Shown: one piece after another, positions 52,920 through 61,120 of the stretch
Numbering within the stretch: position 1 is the first letter of the stretch
Layout: every line of letters begins with the position of its first letter
From: Metellina segmentata
Lineage: Eukaryota > Arthropoda > Arachnida > Araneae > Tetragnathidae
DNA: 64,000 bases
Direction: 5' to 3'
Assembly: GCA_947359465.1 (NCBI GenBank)
Contig: OX375876.1
Location: 124,243,444 to 124,307,443 of the forward strand
Translations under genes and position numbers: made by a program
The notes under the pieces: generated by a model
What the model saw: only the letters and a program-made list of their open reading frames with translations
What the model was told of the DNA's origin: nothing
The model's database searches: none

Positions 52920-53761
52920 AAAAAAATTCTACAAAATTGTAATTGCAAGCAAAAAGTATTAATTTAATGAAAAAAAACATTAGTTACACAAATTTCAAAT
53001 CATATACCACAAGTTATATCGCCAGCATCGAAAACCACGGCGGCGATTTTCGCGATGTTCGAAAATTACGACGGAATTGCTCTTTATTCGAATTACAATT
53101 TCAACGAATAAGAATTATTCGTTGAACGATAATAGTTGCCGTTTAAGGTATAAAATTTTAAAAGTTTCCTGATTTTTTGTGAAATATGGAAATTTTTCCT
53201 GAGATATCCAGAATTAAAAAGTTCCATGAGAATTCCCCGATTTCCCTTTTCTGTTACCACCCTGTTACAGCATACACACACAATAATGTTTACTGAATGA
53301 CATTTAAATTAATATAATTATTTTTCTATTGATCATCCGTAATCATTAGTTTGAATACTGTACCATATGGTACTAGCCGACCCCTTTTCTCTAACACGTG
53401 GATGCTGGAATGTGCATCAACATCCAGACGGTGACAATAACAACTTCACACTTTGTACGTGCGGTCTTGACAAAATACCGAAAGAGAGTTTTTTCTCATC
53501 AGCGGCCTGGCGTTCCGTTTGATCCACCCCCTTTTTCCTTCCCCTTGTGTCTGGAAATTGAGTTCAGAGATACGATAAACCGTGCTGTACATTTACAGGA
53601 ACGATTTTCCCATCGACACAGCTGGAGTTTCCGTCGGTTCCCTGATCCCATGTCTGGAATTGAGATTAGCCTTTGGGAACTCAAGTCAGTATCACAGACG
53701 GTTTTTGCATCTGTGTGAGGGTGTCTTCAGTTCTGTTGCAGACATAAACATCTTTTGACAA

Positions 53762-53968
53762 TGTTGGCTCCATGTTCCCCGCATCTCTTGCAACCCTCCG
53801 CTCTTAAGGAATTCGTGTAACCCTAGTTGTTTACTCATTGTGTTTTTGTATTTTTTATGTAGCAGTTCCTTCTCAACCACCGCAGCGCTTGCACGCGCAC
53901 TCGCATCTCTCCGTACAATAAAGTTCATTTTATACTACAAAGATTTCGCAGTTATTCCCGCATAACTA
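53762..53968 (+). repeat. BEL/Pao 5' LTR, 207 bp
   Basis: Starts TGTTGGCTCC and ends GCATAACTA. Differs from the 3' LTR by two substitutions. Contains an AATAAA at about 53925-53930. A possible primer-binding site begins immediately after (ttggtccgtc). Confidence 0.93.
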
Positions 53969-54284
53969 TTTGGTCCGTCACCACGCAGAATTAGCACCTA
54001 TATCGACGCATAATCTCGCAGAGAAGGAAAACTCATCCGCATTTCAACCGCAAAACGCATGAAAACAGATGGTTTTCGAACATGGACAGTTTATTCGCAT
54101 CGTATTGGACTGAACTGTGCATCTAAATTGTATCAACTTCAGTGAATCTACCGTTTTATTCACATATGGACAAAAAGTTCCTGCTGAAAGTTCTCAGAAA
54201 CATCAATTGTTCCCCTCACCTTACAAATTGCTGTTGTCTTAAGGTAGGCGATATTCTGTTGTCTTAAGTTTCTTTGTTTAGTAT

Positions 54285-55784
54285 TTGATTAATTTAAATA
54301 TGAATAAGCTAACTAAGGCAGTAACTAAACGCAAGACTATTAGAAAAACTGTTATCGATTTAATAGAAAAAAATGATAACTTGATTAAAGATAACAATAA
54401 TGAAAGTGAACCTTTTCAAGAAATTTTGGAGCAATTAACTCAGAAAGAAGCTTTGCTAATTACACTTAATTCGCAAATTGAAAATTTAATCTCTATACCC
54501 GAAGAATTTGATATAGAAATTAATGAAAATGAGGATTTTAGTGACCAAGTTACTAAAACTTTATTCCAAATTAAAAGTGTTTTGAGGCGAATCGAAGCTG
54601 AAACAAAAAGTGATTCTTCTCAAAATCCACCTTTGATGCACCACTACCATAATTTGAAAATTCCGGAAATTCCTTTACCCAAATTTAGCGGAAAATATGA
54701 GGAATTTAGCGCATTTAAATTACAATTTTATAATATTATCACATCCAATCAAAATCTCTCATCCTCACAAAAATTGTATTATTTAAGTGCAGCTCTGACA
54801 GGTGATGCAAAAAACTTGCAAACCCCTGACGACACTTTCGACTCTCTTTTTAAAGCATTAGAGGAAAGATTCGAAAATAAAAGAATAATTGTAGAATTTC
54901 ACATCAAGGAAATTTTAAACGCAGAAACAATTATTCATGAATCTTCTAAAGACTTGAGAAATTTAATTGATAATGTTAAGAGAAACATTCGGGGATTAAA
55001 CGTGTTGGGATACGACCGGAATAATCTTTCCGACATAATAGTTGTCAATTTGATTCTTCAAAAAATCGATAGAGAAACTCGGAAACAATACGAGTTGAGC
55101 ATCAAAGCAAATGAAGTTCCAAATTTAGACGATTTAATTGTATTTCTAGAAAAGCGTTCGCAAGTGCTAGATAGCATTAACAAAAACGTAAAACCTAAGT
55201 TAACACCTATTGCTAAAGCAAAACCAAAATCGTTTTTTGTAAGGGATTCGCAAAACACATGTGTTCTTGGTTGTAAACCATTTCATCCTCTCTTTCGATG
55301 TGAATCGTTCTTAAAAATGAATACTTCTGAAAGGTATGAATTCGTAAACAAAAACAAAATTTGTATCAATTGTCTTTCTAACAAGCACGAACTTCCAAAG
55401 TGTAATTCTACTCATTTTTGCAAAATCTGCAAAGCGAAACATAATTCTCTTCTCTGTCGCAGAACGATGAATTTTTCCTCCGTTCCTTTTGCGAATAGCA
55501 ACGATTCCACGAATCAGTCGGGTCAAGGTCACACACTGAACCCGAACGCAGAGGAGTATCGAATATCGCAGTCGCTCTCCTGCACAAACAACATAAATAA
55601 AACAGCGCTCATTCCAACAGTGAAGGTCTGGGTTCTGAACCACTTGGCAGGAAGTTTCACACAAGCTCGAGCGATACTAGATTCGGGTAGTATGTCTAAT
55701 TTATTGACAACAGAATTCGTCGATCGGCTAGGCATTCAGCCAGAGAATGCAAACATTTCCGTTTGTGGACTAGGTGGAAATTAA
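54285..55784 (+). CDS. BEL/Pao Gag with start of the protease
   Basis: 499 codons. A lysine-rich coiled-coil-like N terminus with KRKTIRKTVIDLIEKNDN leads into the DUF1759-like Gag core (PEIPLPKFSGKYEEFSAFKL, LSAALTGDAKNL, YELSIKANEVPNLDDLIVFL). Then come cysteine/histidine zinc-knuckle motifs (CINCLSNKHELPKC, CKICKAKHNSLLC). The end is the aspartic protease active site ILDSGSMSNLLTTEFVDRLG. The frame stops at TAA (55782-55784) after GLGGN, yet the next frame continues in the same register (IKIKKRLRATIQNG). So a single in-frame stop separates it from pol; either it is bypassed by readthrough or it is a recent inactivating mutation. The start is the first of two ATGs (the second is at codon 6). 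Confidence 0.9.
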   Translation: MINLNMNKLTKAVTKRKTIRKTVIDLIEKNDNLIKDNNNESEPFQEILEQLTQKEALLITLNSQIENLISIPEEFDIEINENEDFSDQVTKTLFQIKSVLRRIEAETKSDSSQNPPLMHHYHNLKIPEIPLPKFSGKYEEFSAFKLQFYNIITSNQNLSSSQKLYYLSAALTGDAKNLQTPDDTFDSLFKALEERFENKRIIVEFHIKEILNAETIIHESSKDLRNLIDNVKRNIRGLNVLGYDRNNLSDIIVVNLILQKIDRETRKQYELSIKANEVPNLDDLIVFLEKRSQVLDSINKNVKPKLTPIAKAKPKSFFVRDSQNTCVLGCKPFHPLFRCESFLKMNTSERYEFVNKNKICINCLSNKHELPKCNSTHFCKICKAKHNSLLCRRTMNFSSVPFANSNDSTNQSGQGHTLNPNAEEYRISQSLSCTNNINKTALIPTVKVWVLNHLAGSFTQARAILDSGSMSNLLTTEFVDRLGIQPENANISVCGLGGN

Positions 55785-57926
55785 ATAAAAATTAAAAAGA
55801 GATTGCGAGCCACCATACAAAATGGCAATGGCTCTTATTCATCAACACTCGCATTTCTCGTTGTGAAGAAAATTACAGATCTTCTTCCAACTCATTCTTT
55901 CCATGTGGAGGACAGTAATTGCCCCTTGGCAGATCCCACATTTTCAACTATGGGAAAAATCGACATGGTGATTGGAACTGAAGCCATGTTCGATATATTG
56001 AAAGATGGACAGTATCGTTCTCCCAACAGTAACATAATTTACCGCAATACAGTGTTTGGTTACGCCGCTACAGGAAGTGTAGAATCGAGTAATCAAAGCC
56101 ATTACTGTGGACTGGTTTCTCAAACAATGTACATTCAAGACTGTTTGCAGAAATTCTGGCATATTGAAACTCCTGATGACTCATCTTCTTTCCAAAGCAA
56201 AGAAGAGGAGTTCTGCCAGAATCATTTCAAAATGACTCACCGCCGCAACAATGAAGGAAGATATGTCGTGGAAATGCCAATAAAGGATATCGAGAAACTT
56301 GGTGACACCAGCAAATTGGCAGAAAAAAGACTGACTCAGCAGTGGAGCAGACTCTCCAAAAATGAAGAGTTGAAAACTTTGTATCAGGATTTCATGGAAG
56401 AATACCTATCATTGGGACACATGGAAAAGGTTGAAGATTACAAAGCAAATAAGCCGAACTATTATCTCCCACACCACGGCGTCTTCAGACCTGAAAAGCT
56501 GACCACGAAGCTTCGAGTAGTTTTTAATGCCTCTGCAGGATCCACAACTGGTGTCAGCTTAAATGACATTCTTCTTAAAGGTGAAGTCAAGGAAGACATA
56601 TTCGACATAATGACCAGATTCCGAACATACAGATACGCATTTACAAGTGACATTCAAAAAATGTTTCGCCAGATCCTCATCGATCCAGCACAACGCGACC
56701 TTCTACGAATCCTGTGGAAAAACGAACAAAATGAGTCACCAGTCACTTATAGACTAAATACGGTAACATATGGCACAGCCTGTGCTCCTTTCCTTGCTAT
56801 AAGGACTCTCAAACAACTAGCCATAGATGAAGCTCCTAAATTCCCATTGGCATCTGAGGTCATACTTCGTGACGTCTACATGGATGACATCGTATCCGGT
56901 GCTCAAAATCTGGATACCGCAAAGAGACTTCAATGTCAGATAAGGGATATGCTTGCAACATGTGGCATGACGCTTCATAAATGGAACTCCAACTCCAGCG
57001 AACTCATGAACAGTTCCTCTAGACAGGAGCATAGCTTTTCAACCGACGCAGAGTCTGCAGTGAAAACCCTCGGCATCAGCTGGAACTCTTCAGAAGATCA
57101 ATTCAACTTTAAAGTATCTGTTCCTAAGGAATCCTCGTACACGAAGCGTCAAGTTCTTAGCGTCATAGCAAGAATTTACGATCCATTAGGACTTCTGGGA
57201 CCAGTGACTACAAAGGCAAAGATCTTCCTCCAGAAACTATGGCTTGACAAGTTGAATTGGGATGACACACTCCCAGAATCAATCGCAACGGACTGGATGA
57301 ACTTTGCGGCCACATTAAAACGCATTGAAGATATCCGGATTGAAAGATTCATCTTAACAGAAACATTTGATCGAGCCTCACTTAGAGGTTATGCCGACGC
57401 TTCTGAATCGGCATACGGTGCTGTTGTCTACATGCAGTGCATAAAGTCAGATGGTGAATCCACAACTAAAATCGTCGCAAGCAAGTCGCGCGTCGCTCCA
57501 ATCAAGACAATTTCCATTCCGCGTCTTGAACTGTCAGCATGTTTGCTCCTCGCCAAATTAGTGGAAAAGATTCTTCAATCCTTAACGATAAAAATTGATG
57601 AAGTTGTATTACACACTGATTCCACAATCGCACTTGCGTGGATTAAAACTTCAGCGCATCAACTCAAGACTTTCGTTGCCAATCGTGTTTCCAAAATCCA
57701 AGACAAAACAGTGAAGTACCAATGGAGACACATCTCGTCAACCAACAACCCTGCGGACATCATCTCTCGCGGTGTTAACCCCGACGAACTTCCTCACCTA
57801 GATTTATGGTGGTATGGACCGCAACAACCAACTGATAATGACTTCTCTTTTCAGAACTGTCCTTCAGACATTCAAAGGAAGACTCGTTTTTATGCGAACT
57901 CAAAAGATCGCCTCAAGTTTCCTTGA
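55785..57926 (+). CDS. BEL/Pao Pol: protease end, reverse transcriptase, RNase H
   Basis: In the same register as gag, open from just after its stop to TGA at 57924; the first ATG-like start is 55803. Order: protease remainder (IDMVIGTEAMFDILKDGQ), RT (HHGVFRPEKLTTKLRVVFNA, FTSDIQKMFRQILID, and the active site VYMDDIVSG at about residues 358-366 of the frame), a conserved linker (ARIYDPLGLLGPVT), then RNase H-like (GYADASESAYGAVVYM, RLELSACLLLAKL, LHTDSTIALAWIK, NNPADIISRG). All key acidic residues are visible. It is cut short by a frameshift near 57915-57924, where the next frame continues the Pol sequence. Confidence 0.92.
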   Translation: MKIKKRLRATIQNGNGSYSSTLAFLVVKKITDLLPTHSFHVEDSNCPLADPTFSTMGKIDMVIGTEAMFDILKDGQYRSPNSNIIYRNTVFGYAATGSVESSNQSHYCGLVSQTMYIQDCLQKFWHIETPDDSSSFQSKEEEFCQNHFKMTHRRNNEGRYVVEMPIKDIEKLGDTSKLAEKRLTQQWSRLSKNEELKTLYQDFMEEYLSLGHMEKVEDYKANKPNYYLPHHGVFRPEKLTTKLRVVFNASAGSTTGVSLNDILLKGEVKEDIFDIMTRFRTYRYAFTSDIQKMFRQILIDPAQRDLLRILWKNEQNESPVTYRLNTVTYGTACAPFLAIRTLKQLAIDEAPKFPLASEVILRDVYMDDIVSGAQNLDTAKRLQCQIRDMLATCGMTLHKWNSNSSELMNSSSRQEHSFSTDAESAVKTLGISWNSSEDQFNFKVSVPKESSYTKRQVLSVIARIYDPLGLLGPVTTKAKIFLQKLWLDKLNWDDTLPESIATDWMNFAATLKRIEDIRIERFILTETFDRASLRGYADASESAYGAVVYMQCIKSDGESTTKIVASKSRVAPIKTISIPRLELSACLLLAKLVEKILQSLTIKIDEVVLHTDSTIALAWIKTSAHQLKTFVANRVSKIQDKTVKYQWRHISSTNNPADIISRGVNPDELPHLDLWWYGPQQPTDNDFSFQNCPSDIQRKTRFYANSKDRLKFP

Positions 57927-58256
57927 GCATCACATCTACTGAAGAATTTGCTTCTAATTTACTTGATATAACTAATAACTTTGCTAAATTAATTCGTATT
58001 TTTAGTTATATTTACAGGTTTACTCATAATGTAAGAAATGGAGTTCGTCACACAGGTCCCCTCACAATAAAGGAACTTCAACAAGCTAAACTCAGGATAA
58101 TAAGGCTTGTACAGGCATGTTGCTTTTCTAATGAGATAAAAACCCTCAGTAAAGCAGAACCTATCAAGGGTCAGGTAAGCGCCTTAAATCCCTTTTTGGA
58201 CGAAGATAATTTACTTAGAGTAGGCGGCCGATTGACCAACTCAAATTTATCGTTTA

Positions 58257-58292
<36 letters not shown>

Positions 58293-58312
58293 CATCCAAT
58301 TTTACTTCCTAA
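57923..58312 (+). pseudogene. BEL/Pao Pol segment between RNase H and integrase, frameshifted
   Basis: This frame, one base behind the RT frame, continues Pol with SITSTEEFASNLLDITNNFA and LSKAEPIKGQVSALNPFLDE, then LLRVGGRLTNSNLSF. These are the typical BEL residues before the integrase zinc finger. It then runs into 33 consecutive A (58259-58291), which puts the remaining sequence (KHPILLPKNHKLTILIMQ) back in the RT frame. No ATG begins this segment; it exists only as part of the broken polyprotein. Confidence 0.85.
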
Positions 58313-59432
58313 AAACCATAAGCTTACCATTTTAATTATGCAGTATTTTCATTTGAAGTATTTACATGTAGGACCCCAAAATCTTCTTTATCTCATTAGA
58401 CAGGAATTCTGGCCTTTAGGTGGCAGAAACACCGCCAGAAAAATAGTTCATGATTGTGTAACATGTTTCAGGAATAAACCTACAACCGCAATCCAAATGA
58501 TGGGAAATCTTCCTACAGAAAGGGTCACTCCAAGTCATCCCTTTACTCATGTAGGAATTGATTTTTGTGGACCCTTCTCAATCAAATTTAAGGGTCAACG
58601 TAAGGGTGTCTTTATGTTCTATCATAAATGCTATGTAGCTATTTTCATCTGTTTTGCAACAAAGGCTGTTCATTTGGAAGTAGTAACGGATTTGACATCT
58701 GAAACCTTCATAGCCACTCTTAAGAGATTCTTCAGTAGACGGGGCAAAAGTACTTCTATCTGTACAGATAATGCCCCCAATTTTGTCGGCTCGTGCTCTG
58801 AGCTAAAGAAATTATATCATCTTGTCAGAAAACCAGATTATATTATTTCTAGTTATCTGTCCAATGAGGAAGTCGCCTGGAAATTTATCCCTCCTAGATC
58901 TCCAAATTTCGGTGGATTATGGGAATCAGGTGTAAAATCCTTCAAACATCACCTGAAAAGATGCGTTGGTAATTCCCATTTAACTATAGAACAATTCATA
59001 ACGGTTACCACACAGATTGAGGGCATTTTAAACAGTAGACCCTTAACTCCCATGTCTTCTGATCCTTGTGATTTCGATGTTCTCACACCAGGCCACTTTC
59101 TCATAGGTCGTCCCTTAACGAGCCTACCTGAACCAGATCTTACAGACAAAAATGATAACCTTTTGTCACAATGGCAAAAAATTAACAAGTTTGTTCAAAT
59201 AATATGGCGCAAGTGGAAGTTAGATTACCTGAACAATTTACAAGCCAGACACAAATGGCAATTCGCAAAAAATAATGTTGCACCAAATTCATTAGTGCTA
59301 TTAAAGGATGAAAATCTTCCACCTTGCAAGTGGGCTATGGGTCGCATTCAAGAAGTAATCTCTGGTTCAGATGGTAAGGTACGAGTAGTAGTAGTAAAAA
59401 CTCCACATGGCATATTAAAAAGGGGTATTTAA
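58292..59432 (+). CDS. BEL/Pao Pol: integrase and C-terminal domain
   Basis: In the RT register and open to the stop at 59430-59432; the first ATG is at 58338. The zinc finger has HLKYLH and HDCVTC. The catalytic core keeps its DDE residues: aspartates in HVGIDFCGP and ICTDNAPNFVG, and glutamate in FGGLWESGVKSFKHHL (residues 75, 144 and 196 counted from 58338, a D-D-51-E spacing). It ends with the BEL-specific domain (DVLTPGHFLIGRPL, WRKWKLDYLNNLQ, WAMGRIQEVISGSDGKVRVV). No lesion in this part. The reaction is joining the cDNA to host DNA with a 5-bp staggered cut. Confidence 0.92.
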
Positions 59433-59540
59433 AAAATTTGTTTATTACCAATATTGTAAAAAATTGTTTTGTATATATTTCATTCATATTTTTCTTTATG
59501 TTCAATCATTGTCTTATTTTGTTGAATTTATCCTTCAACG

Positions 59541-59550
59541 TGGGGCGGGA
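59541..59550 (+). other. BEL polypurine-like tract
   Basis: TGGGGCGGGA directly before the 3' LTR is a plausible plus-strand primer site. Confidence 0.6.
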
Positions 59551-59757
59551 TGTTGGCTCCATGTTCCCCGCATCTCTTGCAACCCTCCGCTCTGAAGGAA
59601 TTCGTGTAACCCTAGTTGTTTACTCATTGTGTTTTTGTATTTTTTATGTAGCAGTTCCTTCTCAACCACCACAGCGCTTGCACGCGCACTCGCATCTCTC
59701 CGTACAATAAAGTTCATTTTATACTACAAAGATTTCGCAGTTATTCCCGCATAACTA
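59551..59757 (+). repeat. BEL/Pao 3' LTR, 207 bp
   Basis: Matches the 5' LTR except at two sites (ctctGaagg versus ctctTaagg, and accaccAcag versus accaccGcag). Confidence 0.93.
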
Positions 59758-59762
59758 GACAA

Positions 59763-61120
59763 GGCTCGGAATTCACCCCCCCCCCCTCCCGTTCGCAGCT
59801 GCGGTTCTGCGGACCTAAGAGAACGGGGACTTGAGAAAGAGACTGATTCTGAATTCGACGAGAGATAGACGTCTCTGTTTGGTAGAGAACCATTGTTACT
59901 TGGGCTCCAGGCAGGATTTCGATTGTCGATGGCTGTGCCCAAATTTAACTTACTTGTAAATATTTTAATTATCTAAATAAATAGTTTAATTTTAAACCAG
60001 CTGTCCGTCTAATTCTTACATGACGGTACAATACAAATGCTAAGGTCACAAATTTTCTTTCCAAACTTTTCTCACTTTCGTTAGAATACATAGTATTACT
60101 TTGAAAGATTACTTTAATTTTATAGAAGGGATATATTATCTTTAATTTTTTTAAATCTTGTTTTCTAGAAACATATATGATTTAAACTCTAGCTAAACAT
60201 TAGGTTATCCTGATTGATTTGAATAATAATCAGCTTTAGTCAATTTACAAATTAAATTTGAAATAAACTTAAATGTATACTCAAATTATTATCTGATACA
60301 CATAAATAATAATAAAATAAAACTACATAATATCAACCCTAATGAGATTTAGATATATTTGAAATGGTTGATATAAAGACATATAAGGCTAATACTAAAT
60401 TGACAAGAACAAGTTACGTCTTAATGTAGACCAAGAGAGAGAGAGACCACTCTTATTTACACCAAGTTTACCATAAACTTTGTTATGTGCTTAAGATTAG
60501 CCATAACTTACAGTCTTCAGAAAGATCTTTTTTAAGGTTAGCGATTGTGTGTGGGGGGGGACGAGTAATGACGTCATCAATACGTCTACAGCGCCAACGT
60601 GTCGCACTTTACTTAAACGAACATAGCTACTCAACGAAGAGTCTTAGAGCATTATTTTTTAATGCTTAAATTGCTTGTAACGAACTAACCATTGTTTTAT
60701 GTATTTTCAGTACATTTCGTTGCTGTAATAGTTTTCTTGATATTTAGCCTGAAACGTACATTATACGAGTTTTTTGTTTCATAATGAATGTATAAAGCTC
60801 AACAACTCTTTCAATGTTAAGAAAATAAATATAGGTAACATTTAAAATATTTGCTAAGATTGTGGGATTTAAAAAATTCCATAAACATGGGCTATGGATG
60901 CATACCGAGATAGTAAATGGCTGTTGAAGCTAAAAACTGCTTGACCAGCCCCCTGTGGCGGGGATCTTGAGAGTGAACACTGGCTTCTCTTATATATTAA
61001 TTTGGACTTGTAATGTATTATAATCGTAAACAAATAAAATAAATTGTTACGTATATTTCGTCCATTCTACTGTAAGCGTCTTCACAATAGTAACTATGGA
61101 CCTAAATATGTTTTTATGAT
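59763..61120. other. Right flank of the BEL element, mostly unassigned
   Basis: 59763-60020 is GC-richer with a C-run near 59778, then turns AT-rich with AATAAAT near 59987 and ends ...tctaattcttaca. It resembles an LTR or a 3' UTR into which the BEL element jumped, but no matching left boundary was found. 60021-61120 is AT-rich with a GC-richer patch at 60540-60610; no exon is recognised. Confidence 0.4.

Larger units (their letters stand above)
53762..59757 (+). mobile_element. Near-complete BEL/Pao retrotransposon
   Basis: 5996 bp with 207-bp LTRs that differ at two positions and a perfect 5-bp target duplication gacaa (53757-53761, 59758-59762). It encodes Gag, protease, RT, RNase H and integrase in one frame register, broken by one in-frame stop in the protease, one frameshift after RNase H, and one frame change at a 33-A run. 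No envelope frame follows. The close LTRs indicate recent insertion. Confidence 0.95.

Noticed and set aside
52216..53264. hAT-like element with CAGG(A/G)TGG ends around the MULE-type MITE
   Set aside because: The ends are only partly similar and the 8-bp flanks (ttcacaca and ttacagca) do not match.
53398..53718. 106-codon frame left of the BEL element
   Set aside because: No recognisable domain; overlapping frame on the other strand; region better explained as disrupted repeat.
59433..59550. Envelope gene after BEL integrase
   Set aside because: Only about 120 bp separate the integrase stop from the 3' LTR; no room for env.
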